A stretch of 64,000 nucleotides of DNA from an uncultured Pseudomonadota bacterium (lineage in GTDB: Bacteria; Myxococcota_A; Bradymonadia; Bradymonadales; Bradymonadaceae): NCBI GenBank assembly GCA_913057905.1, contig CAJXPB010000003.1:62001-126000 (forward strand), in the 5' to 3' direction. The notes under the pieces were generated by a model. The model was not told the origin of the DNA, ran no database searches, and saw only the letters and a list, made by a program, of their open reading frames with translations. Position numbers and translations under genes: made by a program. Below are positions 48,456 through 60,558 of this stretch, piece by piece; the first letter of the stretch is position 1; each line of letters begins with the position of its first letter.

Positions 48456-49961
48456 ATGAGCCTGCGCCGAAAGCTGCTGGAACTCGGGCTCGCCGCACTC
48501 GTGGCGGCCGCCATCGTTCCGATCTGGCTGCCCGACTGGCTCCCCCTCCAAGATCTACCCCAGCATCTGGCCGCCATCCGGGTCCTCGCCGACTACGGCG
48601 ACCCGGCGCTGAACCTGTCGAACTTCTTCCGAATCACCCCCTTTCAGACCCAGTACCTGGGCTACTACAGCGCGGTCTGGCTGCTCTCCTGGATCGTTGA
48701 AATCCAGGTCGCCAACCGCCTCTTTTTGACGGCGTGCCTGGCGACGACGCCCTACGCCCTGCGCTACCTGCTGGCCGAACTCGACCGCCCTCAGTTTCTG
48801 GCCCTCTTCGCCGTCCCGCTGCTCTACAATCCCTTCGTCCTTCTGGGATTCATCAACTTCGCGGCGGCCCTCCCGCTTATGCTTCTGGGACTGGGACTCT
48901 GTGCGAAACTTCGCGACGAGTACACCCGACAGACCGCCATCTCGCTGGGAGTCGTCGGGATCGTCTGCTTCTTTATGCACGTCGTACCCTTCGCGTTTTT
49001 GGCCATCGGCGCGGCCACGCTGGGACTTCGAGACTCGGCGCCCCAGACCTTCTGGCGCTGGCTGCCGATGCTGCCGGCAGGTCTCATCTCGATCCTCTGG
49101 ACTTTCTTCAGTCCTGCGGGAAGCTCGGCGACCAAAGCCGTCGGAGAGGACGCGCAGTTTCGCCCCTGGCGAGAGGCGTTTTCTCAGTTGCCAGATTGGA
49201 CGACGAATATCACCCACGAGGCCTTCGACGACCACCTGCTGATACTGGTGGGCCTCGTCGCCATCTTCGTGGTCATCACCGGCGCGGGACTCCAGCGAGA
49301 CAAGCCGTCAGACACCTGGTGGCCGCCGGTACAGCGGGTAGCGATGATGGCGCCGTTGGCGATGGTCGCCTACTTCGCGCTCCCGTTGTCGTACGACTGG
49401 ATCTGGCCGATCTCACCCAGATTCGCCATCATCGGCATCCTCCTGGCCGTGCCGGCACTTCCCGAACCGACACGCTGGCCGAAGGTCCTGGCCGCCGCCG
49501 CGCTCGTGGCCGTCTCGTGCGTCCAGTTCTACCAGGTCGCCGACAGCTTCCAGTCGTTTAGCCGCGATGAAGTCGGCGAGCTCCAGGCCGCTATCGACGA
49601 GATCCCGGAGGGCCAGCGCGTGGCGGGACTGATGTTTCGGACCGGCTCGCGACACGTCCGATTCTCGCCATTTTTGCACGCCGTGGCCTACTACCAGGCC
49701 CACAAGGGCGGCGCCGTGATGTTCACCTTCGCCGACTTCCCACAGTCGCCCTTTCGCTTTCGAGAGGGCAACCGTCCGCCGCGCGTCCCCCCACGCTGGG
49801 AATGGAAGCCTGGCGACGTGAATCCCAGAGAAGATCTCGGCTGGTACAACTACGTGCTCGTCCGTGGCGGACCCGGCCGAATTCAGCGTCAAAATGACAC
49901 CTTCAAACGCGTCTTCAAAAGCCCTCACTGGTCGGTTTACCGGCGCGCCGAACGTCCTTGA
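48456..49961 (+). CDS. Multi-pass membrane protein of unknown function
   Basis: About 501 aa from ATG 48456 (MSLRRKL, with GGAT upstream); a start 3 codons earlier is possible. Begins with a transmembrane helix followed by PLQDLPQHLAAIRVLADY, then about ten hydrophobic segments up to about residue 350, and a soluble C-terminal domain of about 150 residues. The early motif DLPQHL after the first helix recalls GT-C glycosyltransferase-like or PMT-like proteins, but I do not see enough to assign a sugar-transfer function. It lies between tRNA-Arg and tRNA-His on the same strand. Confidence 0.75.
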   Translation: MSLRRKLLELGLAALVAAAIVPIWLPDWLPLQDLPQHLAAIRVLADYGDPALNLSNFFRITPFQTQYLGYYSAVWLLSWIVEIQVANRLFLTACLATTPYALRYLLAELDRPQFLALFAVPLLYNPFVLLGFINFAAALPLMLLGLGLCAKLRDEYTRQTAISLGVVGIVCFFMHVVPFAFLAIGAATLGLRDSAPQTFWRWLPMLPAGLISILWTFFSPAGSSATKAVGEDAQFRPWREAFSQLPDWTTNITHEAFDDHLLILVGLVAIFVVITGAGLQRDKPSDTWWPPVQRVAMMAPLAMVAYFALPLSYDWIWPISPRFAIIGILLAVPALPEPTRWPKVLAAAALVAVSCVQFYQVADSFQSFSRDEVGELQAAIDEIPEGQRVAGLMFRTGSRHVRFSPFLHAVAYYQAHKGGAVMFTFADFPQSPFRFREGNRPPRVPPRWEWKPGDVNPREDLGWYNYVLVRGGPGRIQRQNDTFKRVFKSPHWSVYRRAERP

Positions 49962-49986
49962 CAGTGTCACGGGCGCGTATTAGTTA
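49958..49986 (+). promoter_or_regulatory. Promoter of the tRNA-His/Arg/Lys group (-35 clear, -10 weak)
   Basis: Perfect -35 TTGACA (49958-49963), which overlaps the stop codon of the preceding membrane-protein gene. An AT-rich TATTAGTTA lies 14-17 bp downstream, but its -10 match is poor. Confidence 0.45.
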
Positions 49987-50032
49987 CCCGATCCGATTGC
50001 CGCCGGAGCAAAATTCCGGCGACGGCCCTGCG

Positions 50033-50107
50033 GTGGGCATAGCTCAGTCTGGTTAGAGCGCCGGCTTGTGGTGCCGGAGGACGCGGGTTCAAGTCCCGTT
50101 GCCCACC
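50033..50107 (+). tRNA. tRNA-His (anticodon GTG)
   Basis: Acceptor GTGGGCA/TGCCCAC, anticodon stem CCGGC/GCCGG with loop TTGTGGT. G at 50032 can serve as the extra G-1 facing C73, a tRNA-His hallmark. Confidence 0.95.
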
Positions 50108-50122
50108 CTTTTTACGATCTGT

Positions 50123-50197
50123 GCGCCCGTAGCTCAGCCTGGATAGAGCAGCGGACTTCGAATCCGTGAGTCGCAGGTTCAAATCCTGCCGGGCGCG
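50123..50197 (+). tRNA. tRNA-Arg (anticodon TCG)
   Basis: Acceptor GCGCCCG/CGGGCGC, anticodon loop CTTCGAA, and a T arm with GGTTCAAATC. Lies 15 bp after tRNA-His. Confidence 0.95.
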
Positions 50198-50242
50198 CTC
50201 CCTTCCCCGCACGGTCGACGACCCGCGTCGTCGACCCCGCGA

Positions 50243-50316
50243 GGGCCAGTAGCTCAGCTTGGTAGAGCAATGGATTCTTAATCCATCGGTCGGAGGTTCG
50301 AATCCTCCCTGGCTCA
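50243..50316 (+). tRNA. tRNA-Lys (anticodon CTT)
   Basis: Acceptor GGGCCAG/CTGGCTC (one G-T pair), anticodon stem ATGGA/TCCAT with loop TTCTTAA, and a T arm with GGTTCGAATC. Confidence 0.93.
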
Positions 50317-50434
50317 CTCATGCGGAGGCACCTCCGGGCGGAGAGCCCGCATCACGGCCGCCGTCCCGTTTCCGAATTCCGACACGTACACGACGACGCA
50401 CTCGAATTTATCTACGCGCGTACAGGAGCGTTGC

Positions 50435-51874
50435 ATGGCTTACGAACTCGAAGAAACCGGCGACATGACCCGCACGGCGCACGTCAGCGTCCCCTTTGAA
50501 GAATACAACAAAGAGATGAACCGGGCGCTCAACGAGCTGGCCGAAAACGCCGACATGGACGGATTCCGCAAGGGAAACGTCCCGATGTCGGTCATCAAGC
50601 GCAAATACGGCCAGCGCGTCCAGGGTGACGTCATCGAAAACCTGGTCCGAGACCAGATCGATCAGTTCATCGAAGACCTCGACCAGGACATCCTGCATCT
50701 CGGCCAGCCCGAGGTCACGCAGGTGCCCGGCGAGGACGAAGGCTCGCTGGACTTCGACGTCTACGTCGAAATCAGCCCGGCCGTCGACCCGGTCGGTTAC
50801 ATGGGTCTGGAGGTCGACTCGCCGCAACCGGAGGTCGATGACGAAGAGATCGACGAGCAGCTCGAGCAGATGCGCGAGCAGTTCGCCACGCTCGAGCCGA
50901 TCGAATTTCGCGAGACCATCGAAGAAGGTGACGTCGCGACCATCGACTTCAAGCCGCTCGACGACGAAGACGTCAACCCGGAGGAGTTCTCCGGCGAGGA
51001 CATGCAGGTCGAGATCGGAGCCGGGCAGACGCTGCCGGGCATCGAAGAGGCGCTCGAAGGCGCCGGCTTCAGCGACACGGTCGAGGCGACCATCGAACTG
51101 CCGGAGTCCTTCCCCGAGGAGTCACTTCAGGGCAAGTCGATCACGCTTCAGCTCACGATTAAATCGGTCAAAACCCGTGTGCTCCCCGAACTCAACGACG
51201 AGTTCGCCAAGGACACCGGCGAGGCCGAGACGATGCTGGAGCTTCGCGGCCAAATTCGCGACCAGATCGCCGACCAGAAGTCCCACCGCGCCGAGCACGT
51301 CGCCGAAGACGAACTGGTCGACGCATTGGTCGACGCCCACGACATCGACGTGCCGCCGAAATTCCTGGAGCAGCAGCTCGAACGCGAGGTCGAGCAGCGA
51401 AAGAAGATGTTCCAGCAGCAGGGTCTGGACATCGACGACCTCGAGATCGACATCGAGGACCTCAAAGCCGACATGGAAGACGAGGTCAAAAAGTCGATCA
51501 AATCGGAGTTCATCCTGCTGGCCATCGCCGAGAAAGAGGGCCTCGAGGTCGGAGAAGAAGACCTCAACGCCTTCTTCGAGCATCAGGCGCAGCACAATCC
51601 GCAGATCAACGCCGAGCAACTGCGAAACTACGCCGAGCAGGACCCGCAGCAGATGCAGTCGGTGCAGTACCAGGCGTTGATGGAGAAGACGAAGACCCTG
51701 CTGATGGACGAGGCCGAGGTCAACGAGATCTCGTGGTCCGAATTCGAGGAGAAGCAGCGCCAGAACACGCCGGCGCCGGTCGGCCTCGACGAGGACAGCT
51801 CCGATGCGGGCCTCGATGAGGACAGCTCCGACGTCGGCCTCGACGAAGACAGCTCCGAGGTCGAGGAAGACTGA
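50435..51874 (+). CDS. tig: Trigger factor (ribosome-associated chaperone, PPIase)
   Basis: 479 aa. N-terminal ribosome-binding domain with GFRKGNVPMSVIKRKYG (the GFRxGxxP signature, about 44-60), FKBP-type PPIase domain (about 155-245) and a helical C-terminal domain. The protein ends in an acidic tail of three near-identical 9-residue repeats, GLDEDSS(D/E)x, absent from typical trigger factors. CAGGAG ribosome-binding site. First gene of the tig-clpP-clpX-lon cluster; it folds nascent chains. Confidence 0.95.
   Translation: MAYELEETGDMTRTAHVSVPFEEYNKEMNRALNELAENADMDGFRKGNVPMSVIKRKYGQRVQGDVIENLVRDQIDQFIEDLDQDILHLGQPEVTQVPGEDEGSLDFDVYVEISPAVDPVGYMGLEVDSPQPEVDDEEIDEQLEQMREQFATLEPIEFRETIEEGDVATIDFKPLDDEDVNPEEFSGEDMQVEIGAGQTLPGIEEALEGAGFSDTVEATIELPESFPEESLQGKSITLQLTIKSVKTRVLPELNDEFAKDTGEAETMLELRGQIRDQIADQKSHRAEHVAEDELVDALVDAHDIDVPPKFLEQQLEREVEQRKKMFQQQGLDIDDLEIDIEDLKADMEDEVKKSIKSEFILLAIAEKEGLEVGEEDLNAFFEHQAQHNPQINAEQLRNYAEQDPQQMQSVQYQALMEKTKTLLMDEAEVNEISWSEFEEKQRQNTPAPVGLDEDSSDAGLDEDSSDVGLDEDSSEVEED
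51782..51862 (+). repeat. Three 27-bp tandem repeats in the 3' end of tig
   Basis: Three in-frame 27-bp units, each starting GGCCTCGA and encoding GLDEDSS(D/E)x, with a few third-position differences. Confidence 0.9.
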
Positions 51875-51886
51875 GAAAGTCGGGTC

Positions 51887-51911
51887 CACGGCCCTTGTCC
51901 TGAGGGCCGTG
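51887..51911 (+). terminator. Hairpin between tig and clpP
   Basis: Perfect 9-bp stem CACGGCCCT/AGGGCCGTG with a 7-nt loop, shortly after the tig stop. The T-run is missing, so it may attenuate rather than stop transcription into clpP. Confidence 0.5.
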
Positions 51912-51963
51912 TGACCTACCTTTCTTCGTTGAGATTCGACCTCTACCGTCGACGGGACCAATC

Positions 51964-52563
51964 ATGGCTTTCATTCCGCAGGTAATCGAAGAGACGCACC
52001 GCGGTGAGCGCGGCTGGGACATCTTCAGCCGCCTCCTCAAGGAACGCATCATCTTCCTTGGCACCGGCGTCAACGACCAGGTCTCCAACAGCATCATCGC
52101 CCAGATGCTGTTTCTGGAGAGCGAAGATCCCGAAAAGGAGATCTTCTTGTACATCAACTCGCCGGGTGGAAGCGTCACCGCGGGACTGGGCATCTACGAT
52201 ACGATGCAGTACATTCAGCCGCCGATCACGACCATCTGTATGGGACAGGCGGCCTCGATGGGGGCGCTCCTTCTGGCGGCCGGCGAGCCGGGGCGTCGTC
52301 TGACGCTTCCGAACGCTCGTGTGCTGATCCATCAGCCGATGATGGGCGGGGTCAGCGGCCAGGCCAGTGACATCGATATCCAGGCCAACGAGATCCTGAA
52401 TCTGCGCGAGCGGATCAACGAGATCCTGGCCGACCACACCGGCCAAGAGATCGAGCGGATCCGCAAGGACACCGACCGGGACTACTACATGAGCGCCGAG
52501 GAGGCGGTCGACTACGGGCTGGCCGACGAGATCATCGACCGCCCGCCGGAGCCCAACGACTGA
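51964..52563 (+). CDS. clpP: ATP-dependent Clp protease proteolytic subunit
   Basis: 199 aa serine peptidase. Catalytic triad Ser98 (GQAASMGA), His123 (LIHQP) and Asp171 (DTDRD). [12 protein letters not shown] is the family signature. It forms the tetradecameric chamber fed by ClpX, encoded next. The start [11 protein letters not shown] matches the usual N-terminus; an 89-bp gap with a hairpin separates it from tig. Confidence 0.97.
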   Translation: MAFIPQVIEETHRGERGWDIFSRLLKERIIFLGTGVNDQVSNSIIAQMLFLESEDPEKEIFLYINSPGGSVTAGLGIYDTMQYIQPPITTICMGQAASMGALLLAAGEPGRRLTLPNARVLIHQPMMGGVSGQASDIDIQANEILNLRERINEILADHTGQEIERIRKDTDRDYYMSAEEAVDYGLADEIIDRPPEPND

Positions 52564-52754
52564 ACGGGACCCACGAGGGGTAGCTCCCCTTGCCGCGGCG
52601 GGAATTTCGGCACCGTCGCGGTTTTTTGTATATCGGGCCTGTCCAAGACGGGCCGTGTTCAAGAAGCTCGGCGGCGCGGGCTGAACTCTCGCGGCGTTTC
52701 GGGTACCATCACAGACGACAGTTCTCGTCTTTCAGCACTACGGGACGTAGACTC

Positions 52755-54017
52755 ATGGCAAACCAGGGAAACAACGGCGGGGGCCACTCGAACCTGAGCT
52801 GTTCGTTTTGTGGCAAGAGCCAGCGCGAAGTCCAGAAGCTGATCGCCGGCCCCACGGTCTACATCTGCAACGAATGTATCGGCCTGTGCGGCAACATCAT
52901 CGATGAGGAGCTGCAGCACGACGAGTCGAGCACCGACCACTCCGAATTGCCGTCGCCCTCAGAGATCAAGGATTTTCTGGACCAGTACGTCATCTCTCAG
53001 GAGCGCGCCAAGAAGATCCTCTCGGTGGCAGTCCACAATCACTACAAGCGAATCGAGTCGAGCCAGGAGGGCGATGACGTCGAGCTCGAGAAGTCGAACA
53101 TCCTGCTGATCGGGCCGACCGGCAGCGGCAAGACCCTGTTGGCTCAGACCCTGGCCAGGGTGTTGGATGTCCCGTTTACCATCGCCGACGCCACCAGCCT
53201 GACCGAGGCCGGCTACGTCGGAGAGGACGTCGAGAACATCATCGTCAATCTCCTGCAGGCCGCCGACGGCGACATCGAGGCCGCCAGCAAGGGGATCATC
53301 TACATCGACGAGATCGACAAGGTCGCCCGGAAGGGTGAAAACCCGTCGATCACCCGAGACGTCTCCGGCGAAGGCGTCCAGCAGGCTCTGCTCAAGATCA
53401 TCGAGGGCACGGTTGCCTCGGTGCCGCCGAAGGGTGGCCGCAAACACCCACAGCAGGACTTCCTGCAGATCGACACCACGAACATCCTGTTTATCTGCGG
53501 CGGAGCGTTCTCCGGGCTCGACGACATCATCAATCAGCGGCTCGGTGACCGGAAGATGGGCTTCGGCTCGGACGTCTCCGAGAAGCGCGAGCGTTCGACG
53601 ACCGAACTGCTGCAGGCGCTGCAACCCGAAGACCTGATGCGCTACGGCCTGATTCCGGAATTCGTCGGGCGGATTCCCACGGAAGCGACGCTGCAGAAGC
53701 TCGACGAGGAGTCGCTGGTGCGGATTCTGACCGAGCCGAAAAACGCTCTGGTGCGCCAGTACCGAAAACTGTTTAAGATCGACGGTGTCGACCTGCAGTT
53801 CGAAGAGGATGCGTTGCGCGCCATCGCCCGGGCGGCCCTGGATCACGATACGGGGGCCCGCGGCCTGCGCACGATCCTCGAGCGAGTGATGCTCGATCTG
53901 ATGTACGAACTTCCCGGGCGCTCGGACATCACCGAGGTCCGCATCACCGAAGATATGATCGAAGACGCGGAGCATTCGTCGATTCAGTTCGAAGAAGTCA
54001 TCGCCGAATCGGCGTAG
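52755..54017 (+). CDS. clpX: ATP-dependent Clp protease ATP-binding subunit
   Basis: 420 aa from ATG 52755 (the frame is open further upstream to 52590, without homology). Zinc-binding domain C16, C19, C38, C41; Walker A GPTGSGKT (120-127), Walker B IIYIDEID and sensor motifs, with the typical [15 protein letters not shown] and C-terminal [12 protein letters not shown]+ unfoldase that delivers substrates to ClpP. 190-bp gap to clpP. Confidence 0.97.
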   Translation: MANQGNNGGGHSNLSCSFCGKSQREVQKLIAGPTVYICNECIGLCGNIIDEELQHDESSTDHSELPSPSEIKDFLDQYVISQERAKKILSVAVHNHYKRIESSQEGDDVELEKSNILLIGPTGSGKTLLAQTLARVLDVPFTIADATSLTEAGYVGEDVENIIVNLLQAADGDIEAASKGIIYIDEIDKVARKGENPSITRDVSGEGVQQALLKIIEGTVASVPPKGGRKHPQQDFLQIDTTNILFICGGAFSGLDDIINQRLGDRKMGFGSDVSEKRERSTTELLQALQPEDLMRYGLIPEFVGRIPTEATLQKLDEESLVRILTEPKNALVRQYRKLFKIDGVDLQFEEDALRAIARAALDHDTGARGLRTILERVMLDLMYELPGRSDITEVRITEDMIEDAEHSSIQFEEVIAESA

Positions 54018-54066
54018 CCTGCGCGACACGCACGTCCCACCATCGATGCAGTGACGAGGACTCTCC

Positions 54067-56535
<2,469 letters not shown>

Positions 56536-56635
56536 CAAGAATGCCGGTTGACAGGGGCCAGCCACACTGGTTAGAGAAGCGGTCGCTCGGGCGCCGAGCC
56601 CGGCCGCCGACGAGGGGCCAGAGACGGATTGGCTC

Positions 56636-56664
56636 TTGACTCGGCACGCGCCGGCACATAGATT
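56636..56664 (+). promoter_or_regulatory. Sigma70-like promoter of tRNA-Val/tRNA-Asp
   Basis: TTGACT (-35), a 17-bp spacer and TAGATT (-10), about 45 bp before tRNA-Val. Of the three tRNA promoters here, this one has the best overall match. Confidence 0.6.
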
Positions 56665-56709
56665 GTGCCGCCCGCTGAGGGCCACGCTCTCGGCGGTAAG
56701 ACGCGCCAC

Positions 56710-56781
56710 GGGCGTATAGCTCAGTGGGAGAGCGGCTGCCTTACAAGCAGTAGGTCCCTGGTTCAATCCCAGGTGCGCCCA
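56710..56781 (+). tRNA. tRNA-Val (anticodon TAC)
   Basis: Acceptor GGGCGTA/TGCGCCC, anticodon loop CTTACAA, and a T arm with GGTTCAATCC. Confidence 0.95.
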
Positions 56782-56800
56782 TTGCCGCGCCCGCACCACT

Positions 56801-56874
56801 GGGGTGGTAGTTCAGTTGGTTAGAACGCCTGCCTGTCACGCAGGAGGTCGCGAGTTCGAGTCTCGTCCACCCCG
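56801..56874 (+). tRNA. tRNA-Asp (anticodon GTC)
   Basis: Acceptor GGGGTGG/CCACCCC, anticodon stem CCTGC/GCAGG with loop CTGTCAC, and a T arm with AGTTCGAGTC. Lies 19 bp after tRNA-Val. Confidence 0.95.
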
Positions 56875-56896
56875 CTTGTTTCAGCATCCCACGAAG

Positions 56897-56930
56897 AGCG
56901 CGCAGCTTCACGGCTGCGCGCTTTTCTTTG
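56897..56930 (+). terminator. Rho-independent terminator of the tRNA-Val/Asp transcript
   Basis: 10-bp stem AGCGCGCAGC/GCTGCGCGCT with a 6-nt loop, followed by TTTCTTTG. Confidence 0.85.
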
Positions 56931-56950
56931 TATGGTCTCAAACTGACACC

Positions 56951-58399
56951 ATGCTCACCCCCGATTTCCAACGCCCAGTCTTTGCCGCCCTCCTCGTCGC
57001 CGCTGCGATGAGCGGGCCGTGGGGGTGTTCGTCCGAAGAGAAAACAGCGACTGACTCCCGCGACGAGCGCCCGCTCAAGCCTCTGGTCTACACCGAAGAC
57101 CCGGATCATTCCCCGGAGGCGGCCGCCACCCGGGAGCGCCGATTGCGCCGCCAGCTCCAGATCGGAGCCCGCGGAGATGCCGGGCGCTGGGGGTCGATGA
57201 CCGGTGAGCAAGACGACACGCTGCCCCGACTGAATTCGACGCAGGCGCTGGGAAAGGCCCTGTTCGATGCGTTGATCACCGACAACGATTCGCTTTGGGA
57301 CCACGTCTTCGTCGGGCCCGCCGACTACGCGTCGCTGGTGAACCTCGGCCTCGAAGATGCCAGAAAATTCGTGGACACCCAGCAGGGAAAGGCGGCCGAG
57401 ACGCGCCGTCGCCTGCGCGTCGACAACCCCTCCGAGGCCCCGGCCGAGGGGCTCGATTCGATCTTCGAATTTCGCGGCCTCGCGCTGGGCAAAGGCCGCA
57501 CGGTCGACGGACCTGTGGCTGACGAAGACGAACGCGTCGTCCAGCACTGGGACAACACCCTGAAGGTCGGCCTCGTCGGCCAGGACGCCACCTTCGAGAT
57601 TCGCATCCCCAAGATCATCCGCATCGGCGACTCTCCCGACAGCGGTGCCGATGCCGGCCAGGCGGGCGACGCCGCACAGAACCCGGACCTTCGACTCGGC
57701 GTCGCGTCGACGATGCATCTGGGACACCGCCTCGACGTGTTTCTGAAGGCCGGGCTTCACCTGAAGACGACGCTTCTGGACTCGTCAGACTACCCGTTTC
57801 CGCTGGAGGTCGGAAACTACTGGCGCTACGAGCGCCGGCCCGCCTCGGCCGCCGACGACAGCGGGGCCGATGCCCCCGATTCACCGGCACAATCGGCCTT
57901 GCCTGCCACCACCGTGACCACCTCCGTCGAATCGGTCGACCGATACGGAACCCGTCGACTGGTGCACCTGCGCTCGGAGTACAACGACGCCAATCTCAGC
58001 CAGGCCAACCACCACTGGCTGGTGACCCCGAGACGTATCTGGGAATGTCCAAGCCCGTGCCGTCGCAACATCGATGACCTGGACTGGCTGCTCTCGTACC
58101 TGGGCCGACAGACTCCCGTGTACCGATTCCCGCTGGAACTCGGTAGGTCCTGGCCCGAGCGGTCGCCGACCTTCACCGTCGGCACGAACTGGAACCGCAT
58201 CGAGACCCCTGCTGGGTCGTTCTTCGGCAGCATCTCCATCGAGGGTGTCGGCCCCCTTCACGACGAGGTTCCCTTCGGCCGCATCCACCGCATGAGCCGC
58301 TACTTCGCCCGCGGCATCGGCGTGGTTATGCGCGAGTTCCGACTGCGAGGCACCCGCGTCGTGGAGACCCTCGTCGACTACCGGATCATGCCGCGGTAG
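56951..58399 (+). CDS. Large secreted/lipoprotein-like protein of unknown function
   Basis: 482 aa from ATG 56951 (the frame is open into tRNA-Asp, which cannot be coding). Signal-like hydrophobic start ending PWGC; Cys26 is a possible lipid site, but the residue three before it is not a good lipobox residue. After a charged linker, the body is beta-rich with FPLEVGNYWRYERR (about 290-303), a low-complexity Asp/Ala/Pro insert and FPLELGRSWPE. The repeated FPLExGxxW pattern is seen in secreted bacterial proteins of unknown role. A CPSPC pair could form a disulfide. No domain named. Confidence 0.75.
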   Translation: MLTPDFQRPVFAALLVAAAMSGPWGCSSEEKTATDSRDERPLKPLVYTEDPDHSPEAAATRERRLRRQLQIGARGDAGRWGSMTGEQDDTLPRLNSTQALGKALFDALITDNDSLWDHVFVGPADYASLVNLGLEDARKFVDTQQGKAAETRRRLRVDNPSEAPAEGLDSIFEFRGLALGKGRTVDGPVADEDERVVQHWDNTLKVGLVGQDATFEIRIPKIIRIGDSPDSGADAGQAGDAAQNPDLRLGVASTMHLGHRLDVFLKAGLHLKTTLLDSSDYPFPLEVGNYWRYERRPASAADDSGADAPDSPAQSALPATTVTTSVESVDRYGTRRLVHLRSEYNDANLSQANHHWLVTPRRIWECPSPCRRNIDDLDWLLSYLGRQTPVYRFPLELGRSWPERSPTFTVGTNWNRIETPAGSFFGSISIEGVGPLHDEVPFGRIHRMSRYFARGIGVVMREFRLRGTRVVETLVDYRIMPR

Positions 58400-58492
58400 G
58401 CGGACGAATCTGAAACAACGAGCCGGGGATGAACGTCTGTCGCAACGATGCATGAGTGTGCGATTGATTACTTCCCTGCGGCCCGTTGTGCC

Positions 58493-60430
58493 ATGAATGA
58501 CTCCACGGACGTCCCCCTCGACTCGCTCGTCGCCAAATTTCGAGACAACATCGACGTCTCGGACCGCACCTATCGCCTCAAGGAATACGAGGACTGTTTC
58601 GTCGGCTCCGAGGCGTGCGAGTGGCTCGTCGACTCTGGCCTGGCCGACAGCACCGACGAAGCCGAGCGCATCGGAAATCTACTCCTCGAAGCTGGCGTGT
58701 TTCACCACGTCACCCGGGAACATCGGTTCAAGGACGATTATCTCTTCTACCGATTCACCTGGGACGAGGATCACGGGCATCGATCGCGGGGCGAAGGCGA
58801 CGGACCCGCCTCCTGGGCGGATTTCCTGACGGGCGCGGATCCGTCGGACTCCGCGGCGGGCCTGCAGGCTCGGCTGCCCGAGCAGGTGGACCTTCGATCG
58901 GCCGAAGACCTGGAGGAGATCGGCGTCGAGCCGATGGATGAGGCAAACGTCGAGTTGCTCGACCAGGTCCACCCGCCCGACTGGGTCAATCCGGACCCGG
59001 AGCCCCGTTACAACATGGTGGTCGTCGGCGCTGGAACGGGCGGACTGGTGACCGCCGCAGCCGTCGCCGGTCTGGGAGGCAAAGTCGCCCTCGTCGAAAA
59101 ACATCTGATGGGCGGCGATTGCCTCAACTTCGGGTGCGTCCCTTCCAAGGCGATCCTTCGGGCGGGCCGAGCCGCGGCCGAGGTGCGCGGCGCGCAGGAG
59201 TTTGGCATCCACGTCCGCGGCGACATCGAGGTCGACTTTCAGGAGGTCATGAAGCGGGTGCGTTCGGTCCGCGCTCACATCTCGCACCACGATTCCGCCG
59301 AGCGCTTCGCCCGGGAGCTCGGGGTGGATGTCTTTCTGGGTCACGGCGAGTTCGTCGGGCCGAACACCCTGGAGGTCGACGGAACGAAGCTCGAATTCGC
59401 CAAGGCCTGCGTCGCCACCGGCGCTAAACCCGCAGCGCCGCCGATCCCAGGGCTCGACGAGACCTCCTATGTGACCAGCCAGAATCTCTTCAATTTGACC
59501 AAGTTGCCCGATCGATTCGGGATCATCGGCGCCGGGCCGATCGGCGCGGAGATGGCTCAGGCCTTCAGTCGACTCGGCTCCGAGGTCACGGTCTTCGACT
59601 TGCAGGATAGAATCCTGGCAAAGGAGCCGAGCGACGCGGCTGATATCGTTCAATCCGCCATGGAAGACGAGGGCGTCGACTTTCGGCTGGGCGCCGATAT
59701 CGAACGCGTCAGCCCAGCCGGCGACGGGGACGACCACGCGGTCCGACTTCGATTGGCTGACGGCGAGACATTTACGTTCGACCGGCTGTTGTTGGCAGCC
59801 GGCCGGCGGCCAAATGTCGACGGCCTGGGGCTCGATCGCGCCGATGTCTCGTACAGCTCGAAGAAGGGCATCGACGTCGACCAGCGGCTCCAGACGACGA
59901 ATTCGGACATCTACGCCGTCGGCGATGTCGCCACGCGGTATCAGTTCACCCATGCCGCCGACTTCATGGCCCGGATGGTGGTCCAAAACGCCCTCTTCTT
60001 CGGGCGCAAGAAGTTCGACGACCTACTCATCCCATGGTGTACCTATACGGACCCGGAGGTCGCCCACGTGGGGCTGTATCCCCGGGACCTCGAGGATCGA
60101 GGCGTCGACTTCGAGACCTACACAACCCCACTCTCCGACGTCGACCGCGCTATCGTCGAGGGAGAGACCGACGGGTTTATTCGAATCCACGTCGACGGCT
60201 CCGGCACCATCAAAGGGGCCACCATCGTCGGTCCCCATGCCGGCGACCTGATCAGTGAAGTCGCCGTCGCAATGCGCGGCGACATGACCCTCGATGCATT
60301 GGCCGACGTCATTCATCCGTACCCCACCCTCGCCGGCGGCATCCGGTCGGCAGGCGATGACTACAACCGCACGAAGCTGACCCTGACGGTCAAAAAGATC
60401 CTGCGTCAGGTGCTGGCGATGCGTCGCTGA
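58493..60430 (+). CDS. DEP domain fused to a pyridine nucleotide-disulfide oxidoreductase
   Basis: 645 aa from ATG 58493; an ATG at 58448 is possible. Residues about 8-90 form a DEP domain (KEYEDCFVGSEACEWLV, NLLLEAGVFHHV..EHRFKDDYLFYRF). A linker of about 80 residues leads to a flavoprotein disulfide reductase: FAD-binding VVVGAGTGG (about 176-184), redox-active Cys210 and Cys215 in GGDCLNFGC, NAD(P)-binding GIIGAGPIGAEMA, FAD-binding IYAVGD and a C-terminal dimerisation domain of the mercuric-reductase/lipoamide-dehydrogenase type. DEP domains usually mediate membrane or partner docking in signalling proteins, so this is an unusual combination. The substrate is unknown; no C-terminal His-Pro pair typical of the family was checked. 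Confidence 0.88.
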   Translation: MNDSTDVPLDSLVAKFRDNIDVSDRTYRLKEYEDCFVGSEACEWLVDSGLADSTDEAERIGNLLLEAGVFHHVTREHRFKDDYLFYRFTWDEDHGHRSRGEGDGPASWADFLTGADPSDSAAGLQARLPEQVDLRSAEDLEEIGVEPMDEANVELLDQVHPPDWVNPDPEPRYNMVVVGAGTGGLVTAAAVAGLGGKVALVEKHLMGGDCLNFGCVPSKAILRAGRAAAEVRGAQEFGIHVRGDIEVDFQEVMKRVRSVRAHISHHDSAERFARELGVDVFLGHGEFVGPNTLEVDGTKLEFAKACVATGAKPAAPPIPGLDETSYVTSQNLFNLTKLPDRFGIIGAGPIGAEMAQAFSRLGSEVTVFDLQDRILAKEPSDAADIVQSAMEDEGVDFRLGADIERVSPAGDGDDHAVRLRLADGETFTFDRLLLAAGRRPNVDGLGLDRADVSYSSKKGIDVDQRLQTTNSDIYAVGDVATRYQFTHAADFMARMVVQNALFFGRKKFDDLLIPWCTYTDPEVAHVGLYPRDLEDRGVDFETYTTPLSDVDRAIVEGETDGFIRIHVDGSGTIKGATIVGPHAGDLISEVAVAMRGDMTLDALADVIHPYPTLAGGIRSAGDDYNRTKLTLTVKKILRQVLAMRR

Positions 60431-60558
60431 GGTCTGCCCGACCCTCAGTCCGGCATACTTTCGTCAGATTGAAACCGAATCCGCCGCTGACCATCTATCG
60501 TAACGAAATCACCGACTCCGCGTTGACGGCCCTCGACTCGATTGAGAGTGACCGAGCC

